A stretch of DNA of 64,000 nt from Rhipicephalus microplus (taxonomy: Eukaryota; Arthropoda; Arachnida; Ixodida; Ixodidae). Made by a program: the position numbers and the translations under genes. Shown in pieces: positions 21,950 to 31,064 of the stretch. The notes beneath the pieces were generated by a model that was not told where the DNA came from, made no database searches, and saw nothing but the letters and a program-made list of their open reading frames with translations. The DNA lies in assembly GCF_043290135.1 (NCBI RefSeq), contig NC_134705.1:102387239-102451238 (forward strand), written 5' to 3'. Position 1 is the first letter of the stretch. Every line of letters begins with the position of its first letter.

Positions 21950-22237
21950 GTGGAACGTAGGCCCCTGTGCTTCAACTGTGGAGAGGCTGGCCATCTTTAC
22001 CGGTTTTGCCGATATCGTCAAGCTGGTCTTCGAAGATTTTCGGTCAACGCACCGTGTCCGCCAAACGGCGAAAGGCCGTCCGACATCGGGGAATACATGT
22101 GCTTACGTCAGAGCTTCGACCTGCATCGTCATCACCAACCATGGTCACCATCCCCTCTGCGTCAGCCCTCGCCAAGCTCACGTTCCTTTCCAAACGCACC
22201 TAGGCATCGTTCACCTAGTCCAAACCCGGGAAACTGA
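21950..22237 (+). pseudogene. Element B gag zinc knuckle region
   Basis: CFNCGEAGHLYRFC is an intact CX2CX4HX4C nucleic-acid binding knuckle at residues 7-20 of this 95-codon frame. A Pro/Ser/Arg-rich tail follows (SPSPLRQPSPSSRSFPNAP), as usual in this gypsy group. It is the nucleocapsid end of gag. Confidence 0.8.
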
Positions 22238-22338
22238 AGTGGGTGACCTGTGGAGGCGAGGCCGCTGGTGGTTCGAAATACGAAGATCCTCCACTGCGAC
22301 ACCAGCGTGACGACGACGACGACTGTCTCTAGGTAAAG

Positions 22339-23727
22339 ATGTGCAGTAATGAGAAGATAACTTCAGAATTGCCGTTGGTAATTGACGGGCTAGAGCTCAT
22401 GGCTTTAATCGATACTGGTGCGGATTACTCTCTGATAAGCTACGATTTAGCGAAGTGCCTATGGAAAGTTCTTACCGATTGGAGTGAACCTCAAGTACTT
22501 ATGGCAGGCGGTCACCTTATTACTCCTCTCGGCAGATGCGCCGCAAGAGTTGAGATACGTGGTTTCACTTACGTTGGTGGCTTTGTTGTCCTGCCCGTAT
22601 GTTCGAGAGAAGTTATACTCGGAATGAATTTTCTGCAAGCAAATGGTGTCATTATCAATTTGCAGAGGTCCAGCGTATCATTGTCGACGAAACAAGCTAT
22701 AAAGGTAGCTCGAGCATACGAGCAATACACCACTCCACTGCGCATCGTCGATGACGACGTGATTGTACCGCCGCAGAGCGGTGTAATGGTTCTAGTCAGA
22801 AATGATACGTTTGGTGACTACGAAGGTGTGGCAGACAGCAACATGGATGCTTTCCTGAAAAGAGGTGTTTGTGTGGCACGAGGGATTATCCAGCTACGAA
22901 ACGGGTACGCAGACGTCCTCCTGACGAATTTTGGGAACGAATTCAAGCACATCGCAAACGGGACAGCCATAGCCTTTCTTCATGAGGTTTGTGAAGCCAC
23001 AGAAATATCCAGCCTTGAAACAATGTCCACGGATATGAAACCAACATATCATGTCTGCGACGTAATATCCGTAAATCACAATCTTTCAGTGATCCAACGT
23101 CAACAGCTATACGACCTTGTACGGGAATTTGGCAGTTTTTTCTCCAATAGTTCAAGGGTACGACGCACAACCATTGCAAAACACAGGATCGTAACAGACA
23201 AGACAACCAGGCCGGTACGCCAGCACCCGTACCGCGTTTCACCAAAAGAAAGGGAACTCATCAAGAGTCAAGTACAGGATATGCTTGAAGATGATTTTAT
23301 TGAACCTTCTAGCAGTCCATGGGCATCTCCTGTAGTACTTGTCAAGAAGAAGGATAACACGCTAAGGTTTTGCGTCGACTACCGGAAATTAAATGCTGTG
23401 ACTAAACGGCATGTATATTCCCTCCCGCGTATTGACGACACATTAGACAGACTTTGGTGTGCCAAGTTCTTTTCATCACTAGATCTGAAAAGTGGATACT
23501 GGCAGGTCGAAGTTGATGAATGTGATCGCGAGAAGACTGCTTTTGTTACCCCGGACGGACTCTATGAATTGAAGGCTCTCCCTTTTGGTCTCTGTTGTGC
23601 GCCGGCAACGTTCCAACGCATGATGGACACTGTACTTTCCGGATTGAAGTGGCTGTGTTGCTCAGTGCACCTTGACGACGTGGTCATCTTCACCGCTTCA
23701 TTCGAGGAGCATATCAAGCGCCTGTGA
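22339..23727 (+). pseudogene. Element B protease and reverse transcriptase (462-codon frame, premature stop)
   Basis: Longest open frame in the window. The protease motif LIDTGADYSLISY lies at residues 24-36 and REVILGMNFLQANGV near 95. A long linker leads to HRIVTDKTTRPVRQHPYRVS. RT blocks follow: SPWASPVVLVKKKDNTLRF, CVDYRKLNAVTK, FFSSLDLKSGYWQVEV and LPFGLCCAPATFQRMMD. The catalytic YLDD reads HLDD (residue 444), so the conserved Tyr is lost. The frame ends in TGA at 23725-23727, probably from CGA (Arg) by a CpG change; the next codons continue the RT. It has no ATG-context evidence of its own and is part of a gag-pol. Confidence 0.9.
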
Positions 23728-24533
23728 ACAGTGTTAGAAGCAATCCGTTCGACAGATTTAACCATCAAGCAGGAGAAGTGCCAATTTGGTTTCGAAGAGC
23801 TATGATTCCTTGGGCACGTTTTCAGCGCCCGTGGTGTGCGCCCTGATTTCGAAAAGACAGCTGCCGTTGCAAAGTTCCTGGTGCCAGCATACAAAATGTC
23901 AGTACGGAGATTCCTAGGTCTCTGTGCTTACTACCGACGATTTGTCAGAAATTTCTCGCAGATTGCACAACCCTTGACGAAACTTACGAGAGAAGATGTA
24001 CCTTTCCGGTGGGAAACAGAGCAACGAAGCGCCTTCAACGAATTAAGAAAACGGTTGCAAGAGCCCCCAATCCTTTCTCATTTCGGTGAAACAGCTGACA
24101 CACAAACACACACAGACGCCAGCAACATCGGCCTAGGATGCATCCTAATACAGTGGCAGAATGGCGAAGAAAAGGTGATAGCACACGCCAGCCGGACTCT
24201 AACAAAGGTGGAGAGGTGGAGACCAATTATTTGGCAACAGAGAAAGAATGCCTTGCCGTCATCTGGGCCCTCAGTAAGTTTCGGCCTTAATTGTATGGTA
24301 GACCATTCAAGGCAGTCAGCGATCACCATGCCTTTTGCTGGCTCGCCAACCTCAAGGACCCGTCCGGACGACTAGGAAGGTGGAGCCTCAGACTGCAAGA
24401 ATTTTACATAACTGTGGTATACCGATCTGGCAGGAAGCATACCGACGCCGACTGTTTGTCACGGGCACCTGCAGACACAGCACTATCAGATGAAGAGGAC
24501 TTTCTATTCGTGGCTGCTGTCGAGACTTCTTAG
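23728..24533 (+). pseudogene. Element B RT tail and RNase H
   Basis: After the stop the same frame reads TIKQEKCQFGFEEL, another stop near 23804, then FLGHVFSARGVRPDFEK and RRFLGLCAYYRRFVRNF. The RNase H first Asp block is THTDASNIGLGCILIQW. The frame is lost near 24215. It resumes at about 24240 as [32 protein letters not shown] and [14 protein letters not shown] stop (TAG) closes it at 24531. The domain order is the usual one. Confidence 0.85.
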
Positions 24534-24563
24534 ATAACTTAAATTCAACATGCGGACGAAGAA

Positions 24564-25279
24564 TTGCTCCCGCTCATCAAACAGCTGAAAGGAGCTGACG
24601 CACAAGTACCTCGTGCATTTTCTCGAAGCCTCGCATTGTTCTGCCTCCGAGGAAATGTCCTCTGCAAGAGAAACTTTAAGCACGACCGTGAAAAGTTTCT
24701 GCTTGTCGTTCCCGCAACTATGCGGCTAGAAATATTACAAGCGTGCCACTATGAGCCTACGCCTGGACATTTGGGGGTCACTCGAACGCTTGGACGAATC
24801 AGTCAGCACTATTATTGGCCCAAGCTATTGTCTTCAGTACAGCGCTATGTCAGAACATGCCGCGAGTGCCAAAGACGGAAAGCGCCTCGTGTTAAGCCAG
24901 CGGGCCTTCTGCACCCGATACACCTCACCGAAAGCACCCTTTCAACAAGTTGGATTGGTCCTCCTTGGACCATTCCCGGAATCTTTACTTGGCAAGAAGT
25001 GGATCGTTGTAGCGACCTATTATTTAACGAGATACGCGGAAACAGACTTCTTGCATCGGGGGACGGCAGCTGAGGTCGCCAAATTATTTGTACAGAGCAT
25101 AGTGCTACGGCATGGCGCTCCAACTGTTGCAATCCCCGATCGCGGACCGGCTTTCACGGCGGAACTCATGGAATGCCTGCTGAACATGACCCACACTGTT
25201 CACAGGAAAACTACCGCATATCACCCTCAAAGCAATGGCCTGACTGAACGCCTTAACAGAACTCTAGCTGACATCATAT
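24564..25279 (+). pseudogene. Element B integrase, 5' part (interrupted by element C)
   Basis: The zinc-binding region is GHLGVTRTLGRISQHYYWP plus CRECQRRKAP. After a frameshift the core reads FQQVGLVLLGPFPESLL, where the first catalytic Asp (GLDLLGP in element C) is replaced by Val. It continues as YYLTRYAETDFL, AIPDRGPAFTAEL (second Asp kept) and SNGLTERLNRTLADII (Glu kept). The gene stops at 25279, where the LTR of C begins, and continues at 30121. Confidence 0.85.
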
Positions 25280-25456
25280 TGATACGTGTATGGAACTGTG
25301 GCGCCGACGCAGCTGAATTGGCACCTAAACAAAGAAGACGACAACGTGGTTGTTGTGGGTTGCATTCTCGAGCTTCTTCCTGTTGGCCTGCTTGACTGTG
25401 CCCTCTCTAAGCCATTAACAAGACCAGCTCTCGGTGAATAAATCTTCCCCGTAACA
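25280..25456 (+). repeat. 5' LTR of element C
   Basis: 177 bp, beginning TGATACGTGTATGG and ending CCCCGTAACA, with GGTGAATAAATCTTCC holding the AATAAA signal. It is followed by TTTTTTGGTGGAAGGTGCGG, the presumed primer-binding region shared with element A. Confidence 0.95.
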
Positions 25457-25586
25457 TTTTTTGGTGGAAGGTGCGGGGTCTTCACACAACCCGGCTCTGG
25501 AACTCCGCAGTGGACGCCAGCTTTGTACAGCCGCGATGCCTGAAACCGGCACTCAGGCCTCGCCTACCGCGCCGGCTCTATGATCA

Positions 25587-26030
25587 GTGATTCCCCCCTC
25601 CCCCCATCTTCTCGACCCTGGCACGTTTTCCGGGACGGACAGCACGGACGTCGAAGCGTGGCTCGCATTATTCGAGCGCGTCAGCAGGCACTACAGGTGG
25701 GACGAAACGCTTATGCTGGCAAATATTCTATTCTACCTACGGGGTACGGCTCGCGCCTGGTATGAGACGCATGAAGAACTAACCAGCTGGGACACATGCA
25801 AGCAAAAGCTTCGCGATTTGTTTGGTCGGAAAGTTGCTCGTCAGATGGCAGCCAGGCAGGAACTCGCGTCGCGTGTTCAATCATCGACGGAGTCGTACGT
25901 CACGTACATTCAAGACGTACTGGCACTGCGTCGGAAGACTGACAAAAACATGTCCAAGGCGGACAAGATCAGCAACGTGTTGAAAGGCATTGCTGATGAT
26001 GCTTTCAACAAGCTAAAAGCAGGCGAATAA
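25587..26030 (+). pseudogene. Element C gag, capsid part
   Basis: The 147-codon frame reads GTFSGTDSTDVEAWLALFE, LANILFYLRGTARAWYETH and WDTCKQKLRDLFGRKVA, then YVTYIQDVLALRRKTDKNM and a stop after LKAGE. These are the conserved capsid blocks of tick gypsy elements. The start shown may be internal: leader sequence runs from the LTR at 25457. The frame continues with several stops to the knuckle at about 26417. Confidence 0.85.
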
Positions 26031-26379
26031 CCCACCACAACCCGAGACTACCAAACACTGCTGTGACTTCGTCTTGCGAGGATTCTGCAGGGCCCCGTTC
26101 ACTTGCGCCTCCTGCCAATATTGCAATGATTGTTCGCCAGGAGCTGGAAGCCATGGCACCCGCTTCCTGTCAGCTTCCTGTGCAAGACAACTGGGCAACA
26201 GTCTCGCTTATTCAAGCCGTCGTACGTCAGGAGTTTGCTAACCTGGGCGTCCAGGTTTCCCAGCCCACCAGACTTATGCCGCAGCGCATGAGCACTCCCG
26301 TCCAAAATGCTGACCACCACTCTGCCCCACTTGTCACTGCGGCAGCTGCTACTCCTCGGTTTCCACCACGCTACCGAAA

Positions 26380-26470
26380 TCCATCTGAGTGGGGCACGCA
26401 CGGTGATCGACCCATCTGCTTTTCTTGCTATTGAGTTGGGCACATCTTCCGCCATTGCCGCAACAGGTGG
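26380..26470 (+). pseudogene. Element C zinc knuckle with an in-frame stop
   Basis: CFSC, then Tyr-stop-Val-Gly, then HIFRHC gives the CX2CX4HX4C spacing with TGA (26432-26434) in the second of the four spacer positions. It separates capsid from protease. A single base change explains the stop. Confidence 0.75.
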
Positions 26471-26757
26471 TATTTCCGGCATAGCTTTCCTAATATCGAC
26501 CGCCGTCAGAACCGTGGACGCTATTCGCAACCCGGTTTTCCGGATGACCATATTCAGGAACCTTCAGCTCGCCGTTCATCTCCACGCTCCTAACCATCCT
26601 ACGCTGACGTCGTCACCCAAAGAAACTCGTCTAGCCACTCGCCGTCACCTCAAGGTCGGCCGTCTCGCTCCCCTCAACGCCACCGCTTTCCGTCACCGGC
26701 TTATTCTGGCCATTCCCCGGGAAACTGAGGAGTGCAGCTCCGGGAGGTGGCACTGCG

Positions 26758-27789
26758 TTGACGACGTGGAACGAAAACCCTCAACCGGCTACAAATTCAA
26801 GACGCAATTTACTTCGGGTGTTCGTTGATGGCCACGCCGTTACTGCTCTAATTGACACTGGTGCACAAGTATCTGTTATGAGTTCTACACTTCGATCTCG
26901 CCAGAAAAAGGTTCTCACACCGGCTAAGTTCTCTACTGTGCGAGTTGCCAACGGAAGTCGAACATCGGTGCTTGGTATGTGCACTGCCCGCGTTACTGTT
27001 GCTGGCCACCACACTTCCGTTCTCTTCGCAGTCCTTGATGCTTGCCCACATGACGTCATCCTTGGAATTGACTTCCTAACCGCCCACTCCGCCCTCATTG
27101 ACTGTTCTACCGGTATGTTACGGCTCGAATTGTCTTTGTGCACCAATTTCACTCCTCCAAGTCGCACTCGGCTACGATCCATGGAGTCTCTACGGCTACC
27201 ACCCCAGGCTGCTATGCCCATCCCTCTGTCGCCCTTCCCGTCCGTTCCTGATGGAGACTATCTGGTGGCTTCCCTCATTGATTTGACCCTTACGCACCAC
27301 ATCACACTACCACATACTATAGTGGTTGTTATTAACAACACGGCGCTACTTCCGGTTCTCCACTCCTGTAAGTCGACCCAAGTTCTTCCCCAAGACATAC
27401 AGCCGGAGGTCAAGAAAATGCTGAGTAAAGACCTCATTGAGCCTTCATCGAGTGCTTGGGCATCCCCTGTGGTCTTAGTTAAAAATAAGGACAACACCTG
27501 GCGCTTTTGCGTCGACTATTACCACCTGAATCGGATCACCAAGAAGGACGTTTATCCTTTACCCCAAATCGATGATGCGCTCGACTGCCTCCACGGTGCC
27601 AACTATTTCTCGTCCCTCGACCTTCGATGCAGATACTGGCAAATTTCGGTTGACGACCGCGACCACGAGAAGACAGCATTCATCACACCTGACGGCTTTT
27701 GCCAATTCAAGGTCATGCCCTTTGGGTTGGGCAATGCCCCGGCTACGTTTGAGCGTATGATGGACTCTCTTCTTCGCGGTTTCAAATAG
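26758..27789 (+). pseudogene. Element C protease and RT N-terminal half (343-codon frame)
   Basis: The protease is VTALIDTGAQVSVMSSTL (near residue 30) with PHDVILGIDFLTAHSALID near 100. RT blocks are [38 protein letters not shown] and YFSSLDLRCRYWQISVDD, where SGYW has become CRYW. MPFGLGNAPATFERMMDSL follows. The linker between protease and RT is much shorter than in element B: the frame passes from PHTIVVVINNTA straight to QPEVKKMLSKDLIEPSSS. Perhaps 80-100 residues are deleted. A TAG at 27787 closes the frame one codon block before the catalytic site. Confidence 0.9.
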
Positions 27790-28640
27790 TCGACCTGCCT
27801 TTGCTATCTGGATGATGTAATTACTTTCTCGCCCTCCTTCGAAAGCCACCTGTCTCGTCTCTCCGCAATTTTTGACGTTTTTTGTTGCGCTGGTCTCCAA
27901 CTGAATTCGTCGAAATGCTCATTTCGACGCCGGCAGAATAAACTACTCGGCCACCTTGTTGTCGCCACCGGTGTTAAACCCGACCCTGACAAAGTCCGTG
28001 CACTCCGAGAATTCCCGGTTCCGCGTTCCACACAAGAAGTTCGCAGTGTTATTGGGCTCTGCTCATACTTCCGTTGCTTTGTCTTCAATTTCGCAGATAT
28101 TTCTGGGCTCCTCACGGATCTCCTCAAAAAGAATGTGGCCTTTTCTTGGGGAAGGGACCAAGAACATTCCTTCGCGTCGCTAATTACCACCCTCACATCA
28201 CCACCTGTGTTGGCTCATTTTGATCCAGCGGCTCGAACAGAGCTTCGCACCGATGCAAGCGGCCATGGCATTGGTGCTGTACTCGCTCAGATACAGAATG
28301 GCACCAACCGTGTGATAGCCTACGCTAGCCACCATTTGTCGCAAGCGGAACAAAATTATTCCATCACTGAGCAAGAATGCTTAGCCCTCGTTTGGGCTAT
28401 TGTGAAATTCCGTCCGTACCTATACGGACGTCCGTTCGCAGTCATCATGAGCCATCATGCGCTTTGATGGCTGTCGACGCTTAAGGACCCTACAGGAAGA
28501 CTCGGCTGATGGGCACTTCGATTACAGGAGTACACGTTCTCGGTTGTTTACCAATCTGGAAAGCTGCACAGCGATGCTGACTGCTTATCCCGGCACCCCG
28601 TTGATCCAGCTAGCTCCACCGATTTGGAATCCAATGCCTG
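27790..28640 (+). pseudogene. Element C RT active site and RNase H
   Basis: Directly after the stop the frame reads STCLCYLDDVITFSPSF, with the catalytic YLDD intact. LLGHLVVATGVKPDPDKVR and VIGLCSYFRCFVFNFAD follow. RNase H carries ELRTDASGHGIGAVLAQIQ, VIAYASHHLSQAEQNYS, EQECLALVWAIVKFRPYL and HSDADCLSRHPVD. Stops occur near 28465 and 28507. Confidence 0.85.
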
Positions 28641-29417
28641 CGTTTTAGCCATCACTGACTTTCTGAACGTGGCCGACGAACAGCGCCGAGATCCATCGCT
28701 GCTCATCATCACTAACCACCTTCAATTGCGTTATGCTGACCCTTCTCTTAGCAGATACGTACTTCAAGACAACGTTTTGTACTGCCGCAGCCTTCACCCC
28801 GACGGCGCAGAACTTTTACTCGTCGTACCGCATCACCTGCGAAAGAATGTTGTGCGACAAAACCACGACGCTCCAACTTCAGGACATCTAGGAGTCTCCA
28901 GAACTTACGACCGCATTCGACGACGAGTATTCTAGGAGGGCCTCTACCGCTATGTTCGCCGTTACGTCGCATCATGCGACCTCTGCCAGCGCCGAAAGAA
29001 GCCTACGACTCCCCCTGCCGGTCTTCTTCAACCTATTGAAGTTCCATTCGAGCCATTTTATCGAGTGGGGTTGGACTTGCTAGGTCCCTTTCCTACTTCT
29101 ACAACTGGAAATAAATGTATTGCAGTGGCCACAGACTATGCCACTCGGTATGCGATCACTCGAGCGCCACCAACCAGCTGCGCAACCGACGTTGCCGACT
29201 TCCTGCTGTACGACATTATTCTCCAGCTTGGCGCTCCGTCTCACCTGCTCACAGACCGTGGTCGCTACTTTCTATCTCGTGTGGTTGATGATCTACTCCG
29301 ATCTTGTGCTACCCGTCACAACTTCACCACATCTTACCACCCTCAGACTAACGGCCTTACGGAGCGCCTAAACCACACATTACGCACTTGCCATGTACGT
29401 ATCTACCGACCACACTG
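28641..29417 (+). pseudogene. Element C integrase
   Basis: The HHCC region has SGHLGVSRTYDRIRRRVF, a stop at 28933, then CDLCQRRKKPTTPPAGLL. The core has YRVGLDLLGPFPTSTTG (first Asp), HLLTDRGRYFLSRV (second Asp) and NGLTERLNHTL (Glu), so the catalytic triad is complete. The frame shifts near 29388. Confidence 0.9.
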
Positions 29418-29943
29418 ATTGGGACATAGCTCTTCCGTTTGTAACCTTTGCCTATAATTCGTCGCGTCATGAAACAGCGGGCTACTCCCCTTTTTATCTA
29501 CTCTTCGGACGTCATTCTTTACTGCCCTTCAACACACTGCTTTCATCAGACCACCCATCCTCAACTTCGTACGCTCAGGATGCGATCACCCGGGCCCTCA
29601 CGGCACGCGCGATAGCACGCGCTCGGTTATCGTCGTCGCAGACAGCACAGAAGTCCCTTTATGACCGTCGACATAGACATGCCGTTTTTTCCGCGGGATC
29701 TCTTGTTCTCCTGTGGCTCGCATCTCGACGTGTTGGCCTCTGCGACAAACTACTATCGCGATACACTGGGCCCTACCGAGTCATTCGTCAGGTCACACCT
29801 GTGACCTACGAGATTGCCGCTACCACAAACTCTTCAGCTGCTTCACCCAGAACGGGAGTAGTCCACCTTTCTCGTCTCAAGCCCTACAACGCCGACTCGC
29901 TCATTGAACAGGCACCGAGACGGTGCCTTACGGGCCGGGGTGA
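29393..29943 (+). pseudogene. Element C pol C-terminus
   Basis: The frame continues the integrase after the shift: MYVSTDHTDWDIALPFVTF, YSPFYLLFGRHSLLPFNTL and LYDRRHRHAVFSAGSLVLL. The C-terminal GLCDKLLSRYTGPYRVIRQ block follows, ending TGVVHLSRLKPYNADS. It runs into the 3' LTR. This is the usual GPY/F module of gypsy integrases, here intact (GPYRVI). Confidence 0.85.
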
Positions 29944-30120
29944 TGATACGTGTATGGAACTGTCGCGCCGACACAGCTGAATTGGCACCCAAACGAAGAA
30001 GACGACAACGTGGTTGTTGTGGGTTGCACTCTCGAGCTTCTCCCCGTTGTCCTGCTTGACTGTGCGCTCTCTAAGCCGTTAGCAAGACCAGCTCTCGGTG
30101 AATAAATCTTCCCCGTAACA
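29944..30120 (+). repeat. 3' LTR of element C
   Basis: 177 bp, same ends as 25280-25456 (TGATAC to GTAACA). Confidence 0.95.
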
Positions 30121-30645
30121 GTATCTATGTATGTGGAAGTCGAACACAAAAAGTGGGACGAAATTTTACCATACGTCACGTTCGCCTATAACACCGCCGT
30201 ACTAGAGACTACCAAGATTACCCCGTTTTAACTAGTTTACGGTCATGTAGTTACCACAACACTGGACGCTATGTTACTTATAGATCAAGATGACTATTCT
30301 TCTGATCTCGATGACTATATAGAGAGAGCGGAGGAGGCCTGCCAATTAGCAAGTACCGTATATGTCACCAACAACGAATCGATGCCGACCGCTACAACCG
30401 ATGAGGACGCGAAACACGGTATAAAGTTGGTGACAAAGTGGAGATATGGACCCCAGTACGACGATGAGGCCTGTCTGAAAAACTCATTTTTCGATATTTT
30501 GATCCTTACGAGGTAGTACAGCGACTCATCGACCTCGTTTATGAAGTCAAGCCTACAGGACATGGGCATTCTAAACGACGCAATCCCACCGAGCGTGTAC
30601 ACATTGTGCGCATGAAACCGTACTATGACCGGTACGCAGACTAGC
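30121..30645 (+). pseudogene. Element B pol C-terminus (beyond the nested element)
   Basis: The frame resumes with SMYVEVEHKKWDEILPYVTF and AYNTAVLETTKITPF, then a stop, LVYGHVVTTTLDAMLL and an acidic stretch. It ends HSKRRNPTERVHIVRMKPY near 30625, the normal end of pol. Between 30455 and 30540 the GPY-type region is frameshifted (YFDPYEVVQRLIDLVYEVK). Confidence 0.8.
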
Positions 30646-30759
30646 CACCCTACTTGCTTGCTGTACAACCATTTCCCTCTTACAAACCTTCCGAGACGGA
30701 AACCCTGCATACATTATCATCGAAAGCATCGGGGCGATGCCTCTTGAGAGGGGGGATAA

Positions 30760-31064
30760 TGCCACAAGAAATTACCATTGCTCCGCGAAACGCGGACGTT
30801 GGGAACTAGAGAAACGCTAACGGCACGACTACGAGCGACGAAGCCAGCCGCAATGCACGAGCCGGCCCTGCATGCGCCCGGTACTCCGCCGAACAGCCAA
30901 CGCGCGTGAAGAAGAGAACGAGAGTGCTCAAGGCAGAGGCTCACGAGGACTACCGACATTGGATCTTCTTGATTGCTGTGCGACGTTCACTTTGGGCGCA
31001 AGTTCGCCCTTAATAAACCGTGTAAATAGAACGTCGTTGTTGTGAGGCTGTTACATTCGTTACA
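30760..31064 (+). repeat. 3' LTR of element B
   Basis: 305 bp, beginning TGCCACAAG and ending CATTCGTTACA; partner of 20523-20830. Confidence 0.9.

Larger units (their letters stand above)
25280..30120 (+). mobile_element. Ty3/gypsy retrotransposon C, complete with both LTRs, nested in element B
   Basis: 4841 bp: LTR 25280-25456, gag, protease, RT, RNase H, integrase, LTR 29944-30120. Both LTRs are exactly 177 bp and differ at 11 sites by eye. The insertion splits the integrase codons of B between ADII and SMYVEV. The flanks are ATAT (25276-25279) and GTAT (30121-30124), a 4-bp duplication with one change. C has fewer lesions than A or B, but carries a stop in the zinc knuckle, stops before and after the RT active site, and a frameshift late in integrase. 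It is therefore inactive as read. Confidence 0.95.
20523..31064 (+). mobile_element. Ty3/gypsy retrotransposon B (two LTRs, split by element C)
   Basis: 5' LTR 20523-20830, gag 20855-22310, protease-RT 22339-23727, RNase H and integrase to 25279, then element C (25280-30120). The rest of pol is 30121-30645 and the 3' LTR is 30760-31064. Without C it is about 5.7 kb. ATAT lies on both sides (20519-20522 and 31065-31068), a 4-bp target duplication. The LTRs differ at about 28 of 305 positions plus one 3-base indel by eye. The purine tract GAGAGGGGGGATAA precedes the 3' LTR. The element is inactive: it has gag stops, a stop in RT, frameshifts and the insertion. No env-like frame is seen. Confidence 0.9.

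Noticed and set aside
20523..31064. Elements A-C as endogenous retroviruses with env
   Set aside because: Pol ends directly before the 3' LTR in each case; there is no room and no frame for an envelope gene.
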